DNA from: Actinomycetota bacterium
Lineage (GTDB): Bacteria; Actinomycetota; Actinomycetes; Mycobacteriales; Micromonosporaceae
Direction: 5' to 3'
DNA length: 55,745 nucleotides
NCBI GenBank assembly: GCA_005885555.1
Contig: VAWN01000031.1
Span: 1 to 55,745, forward strand
Each line of letters starts with the position of its first letter. The stretch's first letter is position 1. This document shows, piece by piece, positions 16,662 through 26,364 of the stretch. The notes beneath the pieces are model-generated. The model was not told the DNA's origin and searched no databases. It saw only the letters and a list, made by a program, of their open reading frames with translations. The translations under genes and the position numbers were made by a program.

Positions 16662-19006
16662 TGATCGCGCAGAAGGCCTACCCCGCCGAGCCGTGGCAGG
16701 TCCGCGAGACCGCCCTCGACCTCGGGGTACTGGCCCAGAGCGAGTCGGTGTTCGCGCTGTCCAACGGGCACATCGGGCTGCGGGCCAACCTTGATGAGGG
16801 CGAGCCGCACGCGCTGCCCGGCACGTACCTCAACTCCGTCTACGAGGAGCGGCCGCTGCCGTACGCGGAGGCGGGGTACGGGTACCCGCCGTCCGGGCAG
16901 ACGGTGATCAACGTGGCCAACGGCAAGCTGATCCGGCTGCTGGTCAACGACGAGCCGTTCGACGTGCGGTACGGGCGGCTGCGCCGGCACGAGCGGATCC
17001 TCGACCTGCGCGCCGGGGTGCTGCGCCGCGACTGCGAGTGGACCAGCCCGGCCGGGGTCACCGTGCAGGTCAACTCGACCCGGCTGGTCTCGTTCGTGTA
17101 CCGGTCGATCGCCGCCATCGAGTACCAGGTCCGCGCGGTCAGCGACCCGATCCAGGTGGTGCTGCAGTCCGAGCTGGTCGCCAACGAGCAGCTGCCGCCG
17201 ATGTCCGGCGACCCGCGGGCGGCCGCGGTACTGGAGGCGCCGCTGCAGGCCGAGCTGCACGAGCGCAACGGCGCCGGCGTGGTGCTGATCCACCAGACCA
17301 GGCGCAGCGGCCGGCGCACCGGCGCCGGCATGACCCACATCGTGGACTGCGACTCGACCTGGACCGCCGACGTGTACGCCTCGGAGGACGTCGGCCGGTA
17401 CATGGTCACCGCCCGGCTGCAGCCGGGGGAGACGCTGCGGCTGGTCAAGCTGCTCGCCTACGGCTGGTCCAGCCAGCGCTCGCTGCCGGCGATCCGGGCG
17501 CAGGTGGAGGCGGCGCTGACCGCCGCGCGGGCCAGCGGCTGGGAGTGGTTGGTCGCCGCGCAGCGCGACTACCTCGACGACTTCTGGCGCCGGGCCGACG
17601 TCGAGCTCGACGGCGACGACGAGGTGCAGCAGGCGGTGCGGTTCGCGCTGTTCCACGTGCTGCAGGCCAGTGCCCGGGCGGAGCGGCGGCCGATCGCGGC
17701 CAAGGGACTGACCGGTACCGGCTATGACGGTCACGCGTTCTGGGACACCGAGACGTTCGTGCTGCCGGTGCTGACCTACACCGCACCGGCAGCGGCCGCC
17801 GACGCGCTGCGCTGGCGCCACATGATCATACCGGCGGCGAAGGAACGGGCCCGCCAGCTCGGCCTCAAGGGCACCGCGTTCCCCTGGCGCACGATCACCG
17901 GGCAGGAGTGCTCGGCGTACTGGCCGGCGGGCACCGCGGCGTTCCACATCAACGCCGACATCGCCGACGCGGTGATCCGGCAGCTGTGGGCCACGCAGGA
18001 CGACGAGTTCGCCATGGAGGCCGGTGTCGAGCTGCTCGTGGAGACCGCCCGACTGTGGATGTCGCTGGGCGGCCTCGACGCCGACGGGCGTTTCCACATC
18101 GACGGGGTGACCGGGCCGGACGAGTACAGCGCGCTGGCCGACAACAACGTGTACACGAACCTGATGGCGCAACGGAACCTGCGCGGCGCCGCGGCGGCGG
18201 CCGAGCGGTACCGGGCTCGGGCCGCCCATTTCGGCGTCAGCCCGGAGGAGATCGCCCGGTGGCGGGCGGCTGCCGACGGTGTCGTCGTGGTGTACGACGA
18301 GCGGCTGGGGGTACACCCGCAGTCGGAGAACTTCACCAAGCACGCGCCGTGGGACTTCGCGAACACCCCGCCCCAGGGGTACCCGTTGCTGCTGCACTAC
18401 CCGTACTTCCAGCTGTACCGCAAGCAGGTGGTCAAGCAGTCCGACCTGGTACTGGCGATGCACCTGCGCGGCGACGCGTTCACCCCCGAGCAGAAGCTGC
18501 GCAACTTCGACTACTACGAGGGGCTGACCGTCCGCGACTCGTCCCTGTCGGCATGCACCCAGGCGGTGGTCGCCGCGGAGGTCAACCACCTCGACCTCGC
18601 CTACGCATACCTCGGCGAGGCGGCCCTGATGGACCTCGGCGACCTGGAGCAGAACACCCGCGACGGCGTGCACATCGCCTCGCTCGCCGGTGCCTGGCTC
18701 GCCGTGGTGGCCGGGCTGGGCGGCATGCGCGACTACAACGAGGTGCTGCACTTCGCGCCGCACCTGGCCGGTCCGCTGCGCCGGCTGCGGTTCGCGATGA
18801 CCTGGCGGGGCCGGCGGCTGCGGGTCGAGGTCAACGCGGAGACCGCGACCTACGAGCTGCTCGACGGCGAGGCGGTGGACCTGGTACACGAGGGCGAGCG
18901 GCTGACCGTCAAGCCGGGGCAGCCGGTGTCGATGCCGGTGCGTGCGGTACCGGAGCTGCCCACGCCGCACCAGCCGCCCGGCCGCGAGCCGCACGGCCGC
19001 CGGTGA
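16658..19006 (+). CDS. GH65 disaccharide phosphorylase
   Basis: This 782-residue enzyme has the complete GH65 layout: N-terminal beta-sandwich (about 1-270) opening with SNGHIGLRANLDEG, an (alpha/alpha)6 barrel (about 320-700), and a C-terminal beta domain. The catalytic acid is the Glu of GVTGPDEYS (about residue 488), and ARQLGLKGTAFPWRTITGQE plus WDTETFVLPVL are typical. GH65 enzymes phosphorolyse trehalose, maltose, kojibiose or nigerose with inversion, giving beta-glucose 1-phosphate. The preceding beta-phosphoglucomutase, coupled by a GTGA overlap, completes the route. Which disaccharide is used cannot be decided by eye. ATG at 16661 is an equivalent alternative start. Confidence 0.94.
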   Translation: MMIAQKAYPAEPWQVRETALDLGVLAQSESVFALSNGHIGLRANLDEGEPHALPGTYLNSVYEERPLPYAEAGYGYPPSGQTVINVANGKLIRLLVNDEPFDVRYGRLRRHERILDLRAGVLRRDCEWTSPAGVTVQVNSTRLVSFVYRSIAAIEYQVRAVSDPIQVVLQSELVANEQLPPMSGDPRAAAVLEAPLQAELHERNGAGVVLIHQTRRSGRRTGAGMTHIVDCDSTWTADVYASEDVGRYMVTARLQPGETLRLVKLLAYGWSSQRSLPAIRAQVEAALTAARASGWEWLVAAQRDYLDDFWRRADVELDGDDEVQQAVRFALFHVLQASARAERRPIAAKGLTGTGYDGHAFWDTETFVLPVLTYTAPAAAADALRWRHMIIPAAKERARQLGLKGTAFPWRTITGQECSAYWPAGTAAFHINADIADAVIRQLWATQDDEFAMEAGVELLVETARLWMSLGGLDADGRFHIDGVTGPDEYSALADNNVYTNLMAQRNLRGAAAAAERYRARAAHFGVSPEEIARWRAAADGVVVVYDERLGVHPQSENFTKHAPWDFANTPPQGYPLLLHYPYFQLYRKQVVKQSDLVLAMHLRGDAFTPEQKLRNFDYYEGLTVRDSSLSACTQAVVAAEVNHLDLAYAYLGEAALMDLGDLEQNTRDGVHIASLAGAWLAVVAGLGGMRDYNEVLHFAPHLAGPLRRLRFAMTWRGRRLRVEVNAETATYELLDGEAVDLVHEGERLTVKPGQPVSMPVRAVPELPTPHQPPGREPHGRR

Positions 19007-19082
19007 CCCGGGCGGGTACCGCCACGATCCGGTACCCGCCGCCCGTGCGCCCGGCCGGATCCTGCCGGGCATGATGGCAGGC

Positions 19083-20165
19083 ATGCCGGACGAGCACCAC
19101 CAGCACGACCACGGGCATGACCACCATCACCATGACCACCACCATCACCATGACCGCGCCGGCGCCGGCGCGCCGGCCAGGTGGCGGCACCGGCTCGGGC
19201 ACCTGGTGGCGCCGCACTCGCACGACTCCACGGACAAGGTCGACTCCGCGATGGAGGCCAGCGGCGCGGGCATGCGGGCGCTGTGGATCTCCCTGGCCGT
19301 GCTCGGCGGTACGGCCGCGCTGCAGGCGCTGGTCGCCTGGTGGTCGGGCTCGGTCGCGCTGCTCGGCGACACGCTGCACAACGTGGCCGACGCGCTGACC
19401 GCGGTACCGCTGGGCATCGCGTTCCTGCTCGGCCGGCGGGCGCCGAACCGGCGCTACACCTACGGGTACGGGCGGGCCGAGGATCTGGCCGGGATCGTCA
19501 TCGTGCTGGCGATCACGGCGTCGTCGGCGCTGGCCGGGTATGCCGCGGTACGGCGGCTGGCCCACCCGGTGCCGATCGCGCACGTCAGTGCCGTGGCGCT
19601 CGCCGCGGTGCTGGGCTTCCTCGGCAACGAGGTCGTCGCCCGGTACCGCATCGTGGTCGGCCGGCGGATCGGCTCGGCGGCGCTGGTCGCCGACGGGCTG
19701 CACGCGCGCACCGACGGATTCACGTCGCTGGCGGTACTGCTCGGCGCGGCCGGTTCGGCGGTCGGCTGGCACTGGGCCGACCCGGTGATCGGCCTGCTGA
19801 TCACGGTGGCGATCCTGGTCGTGCTCAAGGACGCCGCCCGCGAGGTGTACCGCCGCCTCATGGACGCGGTCGACCCGGGCCTCGTCGAGACGGTGGCGCA
19901 GACGCTGCGGCAGACGCCGGGGGTACTCGACGTCGGCGCGGTGCACCTGCGCTGGATCGGTCACACGCTGCGCGCCGAGTGCACCATCGTGGTCGACGCC
20001 GACCTGACCGTCACGGCCGCGCACGCGATCGCGGTGGACGCCGAACACCGGCTGATCCATGCGCTGCCGCGGCTGGACAGCGCGCTCGTGCACGCCGATC
20101 CGCACGCCGAGGACGGCGTGGATCCGCACGCGCCGCTGCGGCATCACGCTGACGGCGGGGCCTGA
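19083..20165 (+). CDS. Cation diffusion facilitator (zinc-type exporter)
   Basis: This 360-residue membrane protein is a CDF transporter. Its first 20 residues are a His/Asp-rich metal-binding tail (HHQHDHGHDHHHHDHHHHHD). Six transmembrane helices follow, with the two paired metal-site motifs LHNVAD in helix 2 and HARTD in helix 5; this HxxxD pair is the zinc/cobalt pattern. The cytoplasmic C-terminal domain (about 270-345) contains GAVHLRWIGHTLRAE. It would export Zn2+ or similar ions in exchange for protons. The ATG at 19083 follows GGCAGG; upstream in-frame ATGs at 19071 and 19074 are alternatives. It stands just before the MacA-like gene, 22 bases away. Confidence 0.92.
   Translation: MPDEHHQHDHGHDHHHHDHHHHHDRAGAGAPARWRHRLGHLVAPHSHDSTDKVDSAMEASGAGMRALWISLAVLGGTAALQALVAWWSGSVALLGDTLHNVADALTAVPLGIAFLLGRRAPNRRYTYGYGRAEDLAGIVIVLAITASSALAGYAAVRRLAHPVPIAHVSAVALAAVLGFLGNEVVARYRIVVGRRIGSAALVADGLHARTDGFTSLAVLLGAAGSAVGWHWADPVIGLLITVAILVVLKDAAREVYRRLMDAVDPGLVETVAQTLRQTPGVLDVGAVHLRWIGHTLRAECTIVVDADLTVTAAHAIAVDAEHRLIHALPRLDSALVHADPHAEDGVDPHAPLRHHADGGA
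19121..19155 (+). repeat. 18-bp tandem repeat encoding the His-rich tail
   Basis: A 17-base match (19121-19137 and 19139-19155) with period 18 encodes alternating His and Asp in the CDF N-terminus. Slippage here would change the number of His residues without breaking the frame. Confidence 0.7.
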
Positions 20166-20187
20166 TTCTCAGCGCGCGCGTGCCACG

Positions 20188-21536
20188 ATGGGTGGCGTGC
20201 GTCGCGCCCCCCTCGTCGCGTTGACCGCCGTCGCCACCCTGCTGATGCTGGGTGCCTCGGCATGTTCCGGCAACTCGCAGCCGGTCGGTCTGGGCACCGC
20301 CGACCGGGGCAGCGTGACCGAGGTGGTGGACGCGTCGGCCACCGTGACGGCCCGGGCGGCGGCGACACTGACCGCGCCCTCTGCCGGTACCCTCGGCGCC
20401 TTGCTGGTGACCCCCGGCCAGAGCGTGACCGCCGGCCAGGTGGTCGCGTTGATCAACTCACCGGCCGCCCAGCAGCAGCTGAGCGAGGCCCAGGCGGCGC
20501 TCGCCGCGGCCGGCGGCACCGGCGGCACGTTCCGCGGCACCGACCTGACCGCGGCGCAGAAGCAGATCGACGACGCGGCCGCGCGCGCGTTCGCCTCCGC
20601 CCGGCAGGCCGCCGCCGCGGTGGGCGACCCGGCGGTACGGGCGGCCCTGCTCGCGCAGATCGACGCCGCGGCGGCGCAGTACGCCACGCTGTCCGCGACG
20701 GCCCGGTCGGTGATCACGTCGGTACAGCGGGGGCTGGCCAGCCTGTCCGCCGCACTCGGCGCGCTCGGCGCGGCCCAGCGGGCCCAGGCGCAGTCCGCCT
20801 ACGACCTGGCGAAGTCCACCGTCGACGCGCTGACACTGAAGGCGCCGATCGCCGGCGTGGTGCAGCTCGGCGGGGCGGCCTCGGCGCCGGGCGGGTCGCT
20901 GGGCAGCCTGCTGGGCGCGGCCGCGGCCGGCGGCGCACCGGTACCCGCCCCCGCCGCTGGACCGATGCAGCCGGCCGGCCCCGGCGTCGACCCCGCGGTA
21001 CTCGTCGGTACCCCGGTCGGCGCCGGTACCGCGATCGCCACCATCGTCGACACCTCCGCACTCGGCCTGCTCGCCGACGTCGACGAGACCGACGTGCTGC
21101 TCGTCTCGCCCGGAGTGAGCGCGCAGGTGGAGCTGGACGCCGCTCCGGGGGGCAGCTACGCCGCCACGGTCGGCAGTGTCGACGTGCTGCCGACCACCTC
21201 CTCGCAGGGCGGCGTGGCGTACCGGGTGCGGCTGACCCTCGGTGCCGGCCGGTACGACGACGGCCGCCCCGCCCCGACACCCCGGCCGGGGATGAGCGCG
21301 GTGGCGCACCTGGCGGTACGGGAGGCGCACGACGCGGTGACGGTACCCGCGGCGGCGATCGTGCGGGTCGACGGCCACGACAACGTGTGGCTGGTCCGCG
21401 ACGGCAGGGCGCAACGGGTCCAGGTGAGCCTCGGCGTGCAGGGGCCGGACCGGGTACAGGTCGTGTCCGGGGTGGCGCCCGGCGACCGGGTCGTCATCAA
21501 GGGCGCCGACCGGGTGAAGACCGGGCAGTCGCTCTG

Positions 21537-21537
<1 letters not shown>
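20188..21537 (+). CDS. HlyD/MacA-like efflux periplasmic-adaptor homologue
   Basis: This 449-residue exported protein has a signal sequence with a lipobox-like ASAC (about residue 25). A lipoyl-type half-domain (TLTAPSAGTLGALLVTPGQSVTAGQVVALI) is followed by an Ala/Gln-rich alpha-helical hairpin (about 90-215), the second lipoyl half (TLKAPIAGVVQLGG), and beta-barrel plus membrane-proximal domains to the end. A Gly/Ala/Pro-rich insertion sits near 235-275. It should bridge the MacB-like permease to the cell wall side. The ATPase gene starts within its stop (TGATGA). A GTG 9 bases downstream is an alternative start. Confidence 0.88.
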
Positions 21538-22217
<680 letters not shown>

Positions 22218-22226
22218 CCGCCGTCT

Positions 22227-22276
22227 GGATCTTGGACGCTCGTGCCCCTTCCAACGGGGACACGCGTCCAAGATCC
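22227..22276 (+). repeat. Long intergenic stem-loop within the efflux operon
   Basis: Perfect 13-bp arms GGATCTTGGACGC (22227-22239) and GCGTCCAAGATCC (22264-22276) enclose a loop that pairs further as CGTGCCCC with GGGG-A-CACG. The result is a nearly continuous hairpin of about 20 bp. It begins 10 bases after the ATPase stop and lies 47 bases before the permease start. It could be a mobile REP-like element, an attenuator or an RNA-stabilising structure. Confidence 0.8.
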
Positions 22277-22323
22277 GCGCGCGAGCGCCAGCGCGCGCCT
22301 CGCGGAGCGAACCGGGAGGCGTC

Positions 22324-23508
22324 ATGAGGTTCGCCGAAGCCTGGCGGGTCGCGCTGGATGCCTTGCGCGCCAACCGGTTGCGCAGCGGGTTGACCATGCT
22401 CGGCGTGGTCATCGGGGTCGCGGCCGTCGTGGTACTCGTCGCCATCGGTACCGGTGCCAAGCAGGAGGTCGAGTCACAGGTCCAGGGACTCGGCTCGAAC
22501 CTGCTCCTCGTGGTACCCGGAAAGGTCTCCTTCGGCAACGCGCCGACCGTGTCGCCGATGACGATGACCGACGTCGACACGGTGGCCCGGATCGCCGGCG
22601 GCCGGGACCGGCTGACCGCGACGCTGTCCTCCGGGGAGACCGTGCGCGCCGGGGTGAACAGCAAGTTCACCAGCGTCCTCGGGGTACTGGAGACCACCCC
22701 GACGGTGTTCACCAGAGCGCTCGCGCAGGGTACCTACGTCAGCCGCTCGGACGTCGACACCGGCCGCCGGGTCGCGGTGCTCGGGTACGGCGTGGCGCAG
22801 AAGCTGTTCGGCGACCGGGATCCGGTCGGGCTGCAGATGGACGTGGCCGGCGTGCGGTTCCGGGTGGTGGGCGTGTTCGCGAAGCTCGGGCAGAGCCTGG
22901 GCGTGGACCGCGACGACGAGGTGCACATCCCGATCACCGCGGCGCAGCGCCTGCTCGGTACCGCCCGGGTCGACGCCCTGGCGATCAAGGCGGCCGACGC
23001 CACCCGGCTCGACCTGCTCAGCGCCCAGGTGACCGGCGAGCTGACCCACCGCCACCCGGGTACCGAGTTCAGCGCGGTCACCCAGGACCAGATCCTCGGC
23101 GTGCTGGGCAAGGTGCTCGGCGTGCTGACCGGGGTACTGGCCGCCATCGCCGGCGTCTCGCTGCTCGTCGGCGGGGTCGGCGTCTCCAACATCATGCTGG
23201 TGTCGGTGCGCGAGCGGACCCGGGAGATCGGGCTGCGCAAGGCGGTCGGCGCGCGTACCCGCGACGTCACCGTGCAGTTCCTCATCGAGGCGGTGCTGCT
23301 GACCACGATCGGCGGGATCACCGGCCTGGCGCTGGGCATCGGGGCGGCCTACCTCGTCGCCGCGCTGTCCCCGGTACCGGCGGCGATCACCTGGTGGGCG
23401 ATCACGCTCGCCTTCGGTGTGTCGGCCGCGGTGGGCATCATCTTCGGCGTGGTACCCGCACAGCGCGCCGGCAGGTTGGATCCGGTGATCGCACTCCGGA
23501 CGGAATGA
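22324..23508 (+). CDS. MacB/FtsX-type ABC transporter permease
   Basis: This 394-residue protein has one N-terminal transmembrane helix (LTMLGVVIGVAAVVVLVAIG), an extracellular MacB periplasmic core (about 50-250), and three C-terminal helices with the conserved VSVRERTREIGLRKAVGA segment. This is the mechanotransmission topology of MacB. With the adaptor and ATPase it would make an export system for a peptide, macrolide or lipid-type substrate. GGGAGG lies 6 bases before the ATG. It is followed closely by the CBM2 protein gene. Confidence 0.93.
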   Translation: MRFAEAWRVALDALRANRLRSGLTMLGVVIGVAAVVVLVAIGTGAKQEVESQVQGLGSNLLLVVPGKVSFGNAPTVSPMTMTDVDTVARIAGGRDRLTATLSSGETVRAGVNSKFTSVLGVLETTPTVFTRALAQGTYVSRSDVDTGRRVAVLGYGVAQKLFGDRDPVGLQMDVAGVRFRVVGVFAKLGQSLGVDRDDEVHIPITAAQRLLGTARVDALAIKAADATRLDLLSAQVTGELTHRHPGTEFSAVTQDQILGVLGKVLGVLTGVLAAIAGVSLLVGGVGVSNIMLVSVRERTREIGLRKAVGARTRDVTVQFLIEAVLLTTIGGITGLALGIGAAYLVAALSPVPAAITWWAITLAFGVSAAVGIIFGVVPAQRAGRLDPVIALRTE

Positions 23509-23552
23509 CGGTACCTTATCGACAACCTTCTTTACGGTTGGTGGAGGTCGCC

Positions 23553-25355
23553 GTGCGCCGACGTCTTCGGATCCTCAGCTTCGCCGGTGTGGTCGCGGTC
23601 GCGGCGGGTACCGCGGCGGCGGTGGCACTGCCCTCGAACGCGGCCGGCACCCTGACGGCGACCTACAGCCGCGTGCAGGAGTGGCCGGGGTCGTTCTTCC
23701 AGGGGCAGTACGTCATCGCCAACGGCACCTCCTCGGCGGTCACCTCGTGGACGCTGGCGTTCACCCTGCCGGCCGGCGACACGCTGCAGAACTGGTGGGG
23801 CGCCAACGTCACGCAGAGCGGCACGCTGTTCACCGCGACGCCGCTGTCCGGCAGCTCGATCCCGGCCGGCGGCAGCGCGACGATGGGCTTCCTGTCGACC
23901 GAGGGCGGCGGGCTGGCCGATCCGGCCAACTGCAAGCTCAACGGCGGCCCGTGCACCGGCGGCCCGGCGCCGAGCCCGAGCGCGAGTCACAGCCCCAGCC
24001 CGTCGCGCAGCCCGAGCCCCAGCCCGAGCCCCAGCCCGACGCCCACCCCGTCGGGCAGCCCGCCGCCGCCCGGCACCTGGCACCCGGGCTACCTCGCGCT
24101 CGGTACCGTCTACACGCCGTTCAGCTCGGTCGACGCGTACTTCCAGACGATGAAGACGCACGGGAAGATCCCCAACTACGGGTACCAGTACCTGATCGGC
24201 AGCGACTTCGCCAACTGGGGCAGCACCGCCTCGAAGCTGACCACCAGCTCCCGCAACCTCGGCATGATCCCGGTCCTGATCGAGTACGGCATGAACGGCA
24301 ACATCGACGGGCCGGACGCGTCGTTCAACAACATGCAGAGCTCCAGCTGGCTGACCAGCTACTTCCAGGCGCTGCGCACGGCCGCGCAGGCGGCCGCGCA
24401 GGCGTCGGCCGGTGGGCCGGTCGGCTGGGTCGTCGAGCCGGACATGCTCGGGTACATCCAGCAGGGGCACGGCGCGCAGTTCGGCAACGACGCCACGAAG
24501 GTCCCGGCCGCCACCGCCGCCGCGCACAGCTCCGGGGTACTGGGCAGCGCCGACCCGACGTTCGCCAACACGCTCAAGGGCCTCGTCGAGGCGATCAACT
24601 ACACCATCAAGAAGTACGACCCGAGCGCGTTCCTCGGCTGGCAGGTCAACGAGTGGGCGGTGCGCAACCCGTTGCACGACACCGACTCCATGGGCATCAC
24701 CGCCGGCCGGCAGTCGGTCACCAACATCGGCAACCAGGTCGCCGGATTCCTCAACAGCGCGGACATCCGGTTCAAGGCCGACTTCGTGGCGTTCGACCAG
24801 TGGGGCCAGGACTACGGGTACCTGCGCGATCCGAACCCGGCCACGGACATCCGGTACCTCAACGCCACCCACTGGGCCAACTACCTGCTGTACGTCAAGA
24901 CCATCCGGCAGTCGGTCAACCTGCCCGCCGTGCTGTGGCAGATCGCGGTCGGGCACCTCAACTCCACGCAGACCCCGAGCCCGACGTACTGGAACTCCTC
25001 CGGCAGGTTCCCGGATCTCGACGACCTGACCAACGGCCGGTACGAGGACTCGGCGTCCACGTTCTTCTTCGGCGACAAGTTCACCAGCAGCGGCAACAAC
25101 CTCGCGTTCTACAGCAGCAACCCGGGCGGCGACCCGAAGGTCTCGGTGTCGGGCAGCACGGTCACCTGGGGCGCGCACATGTCCGACGCGGCCGCGGCCG
25201 GGGTGGTCGCGATCCTGTTCGGCGCCGGAACGGGTACCGGTGACGAGGGCGTGCCGGAGGTACCCGGGATCACCAGCACCGGCACCACGGACTTCAACTA
25301 CTGGACCACGCGGGCCCAGCAGTACCTGGCCAACCCGGTACCGTTGCCCGGGTGA
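23553..25355 (+). CDS. Secreted CBM2 protein with unassigned catalytic-like domain
   Basis: This 600-residue protein has a signal peptide (to about residue 32, ending SNA-AG). A CBM2-like cellulose-binding domain follows (about 33-130; TSWTLAFTLPAGDTLQNWWGANVTQSG), then a Pro/Ser/Thr linker (about 145-182) and a C-terminal domain of about 415 residues. That domain looks like a TIM-barrel hydrolase, with acidic clusters WVVEPDMLGYIQQG, LGWQVNEWAVRN and FVAFDQWGQDYGY, but I cannot assign a GH family. The linker and CBM2 imply action on cellulose or plant cell wall. GGAGG at 23543-23547 supports GTG at 23553; an ATG overlapping the permease stop at 23505 is possible. Confidence 0.82.
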   Translation: MRRRLRILSFAGVVAVAAGTAAAVALPSNAAGTLTATYSRVQEWPGSFFQGQYVIANGTSSAVTSWTLAFTLPAGDTLQNWWGANVTQSGTLFTATPLSGSSIPAGGSATMGFLSTEGGGLADPANCKLNGGPCTGGPAPSPSASHSPSPSRSPSPSPSPSPTPTPSGSPPPPGTWHPGYLALGTVYTPFSSVDAYFQTMKTHGKIPNYGYQYLIGSDFANWGSTASKLTTSSRNLGMIPVLIEYGMNGNIDGPDASFNNMQSSSWLTSYFQALRTAAQAAAQASAGGPVGWVVEPDMLGYIQQGHGAQFGNDATKVPAATAAAHSSGVLGSADPTFANTLKGLVEAINYTIKKYDPSAFLGWQVNEWAVRNPLHDTDSMGITAGRQSVTNIGNQVAGFLNSADIRFKADFVAFDQWGQDYGYLRDPNPATDIRYLNATHWANYLLYVKTIRQSVNLPAVLWQIAVGHLNSTQTPSPTYWNSSGRFPDLDDLTNGRYEDSASTFFFGDKFTSSGNNLAFYSSNPGGDPKVSVSGSTVTWGAHMSDAAAAGVVAILFGAGTGTGDEGVPEVPGITSTGTTDFNYWTTRAQQYLANPVPLPG

Positions 25356-25720
25356 TGCCGCTGCTGGTTGTCGACGCGGCCAACGTCGTCGGCTCGGTCC
25401 CGGACGGCTGGTGGCGCGACCGGGCCGGCGCGACGGCGCGGCTGCGCGACCGGCTGGCGCCGCTCGCGGCCGCCGGGGTGGCCGGTCTCGGCCCGCCCGT
25501 CGAGGTCGTCCTGGTCGTCGAGGGCGCGGCCCGCGAGGTGCCGGCGGTCGAGGGGGTACGGGTGGTCGCGGCGCCCCGGTCCGGCGACGACGCGATCGTC
25601 GACCTGGTGGGCAGCGAGCCGGGCGACCGCACCCGGGTCGTCGTCACGGCCGACCGGGCGCTGCGCGAGCGGGTACAGCGGCTGGGCGCCTCGGTCATCG
25701 GCCCCCGCGCCGTGCGGTGA
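25355..25720 (+). CDS. NYN/PIN-like small nuclease-fold protein
   Basis: This 121-residue protein has the acidic pattern of NYN/PIN-type RNases: LVVDAANVVG near the N-terminus, SGDDAIVDLV in the middle and VVTADRALRERV near the end, with Gly-Pro at the C-terminus. Similar short actinobacterial proteins are generally left as hypothetical. It could cleave or bind RNA. The ATG overlaps the stop of the CBM2 gene (TGATG), and its own stop overlaps the next start (GTGA). That overlap makes a three-gene unit with a secreted enzyme, although functional linkage is doubtful. Confidence 0.7.
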   Translation: MPLLVVDAANVVGSVPDGWWRDRAGATARLRDRLAPLAAAGVAGLGPPVEVVLVVEGAAREVPAVEGVRVVAAPRSGDDAIVDLVGSEPGDRTRVVVTADRALRERVQRLGASVIGPRAVR

Positions 25721-26331
25721 GCCTGCTGGACCGGTTCGGCGTTGCCGTGGGGTACACCGTGGCGCTCGCCGTGGGTACCGTCCTGCTGCACGCCCAGCCG
25801 CGCCCGACCCGCGACGCCTGGCTGGACTGGGCCAGCACCAACCTCGCCAACGCGCCCGACCACCCGGTGTCCACGCTGGTCGTCTCGGGGCTGTTCACCG
25901 ACGGCGAGGTGCGCGGCTGGCTGGTCCTGTCGCTGGTCGGCCTCGGCGCGCTGGGCTGGCGGCTGGGCGCCTGGCGCACCCTGGCCGTGGTCGCCTCCGC
26001 GCACGTCCTCGGTACCGTGCTCAGCGAGGGCATCCTCGGCCTGCGGATCGCCGCCGGTGCGGTACCCGCGAGCGAGGCGCACATCCGTGACATCGGCCCG
26101 TCCTACGTCGTCGTCGCCGCGCTCGTCGCCGGCCTCGTCTACGGTCCCTGGGCGGCCAGGCTGCCCTGCGCGATCGGGTTCGCGATGGTGGCGCCGGACC
26201 TGTTCGGCGGGCTGCCGCACCTGGAGGTGTCCTCGGTCGGGCACGTCGCGGCGATCACCGTCGCGCTCGTCGAAGGTGCGCTGTTCGTGCTGCCACTGCG
26301 CCGCGCTGCGGCCCGGGCTGGGGCCGGTTAG
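25717..26331 (+). CDS. Rhomboid-like integral membrane protein
   Basis: This 204-residue protein has about six hydrophobic segments. It carries a possible Ser in IRDIGPSYVVVAAL and a possible His in VSSVGHVAAI, separated by about 45 residues, in the order expected for a rhomboid Ser-His dyad. The exact GxSG motif is not present, so it may be an inactive pseudoprotease. Actinobacteria have several such rhomboid-like proteins. The GTG start overlaps the preceding stop by four bases. Confidence 0.7.
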   Translation: MSLLDRFGVAVGYTVALAVGTVLLHAQPRPTRDAWLDWASTNLANAPDHPVSTLVVSGLFTDGEVRGWLVLSLVGLGALGWRLGAWRTLAVVASAHVLGTVLSEGILGLRIAAGAVPASEAHIRDIGPSYVVVAALVAGLVYGPWAARLPCAIGFAMVAPDLFGGLPHLEVSSVGHVAAITVALVEGALFVLPLRRAAARAGAG

Positions 26332-26364
26332 GGTGTCCGGGACAGGTACCGGCAGAGCGCCCGC

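Noticed and set aside
16091-19084. A 997-codon minus-strand frame opposite GH65
   Set aside because: It is antisense to a confidently identified enzyme and has no recognisable domain.
23980-24062. Repetitive CCCAGCCCG-type sequence that could suggest a CRISPR or satellite
   Set aside because: It encodes the Pro/Ser/Thr linker of the CBM2 protein and has no spacer structure.
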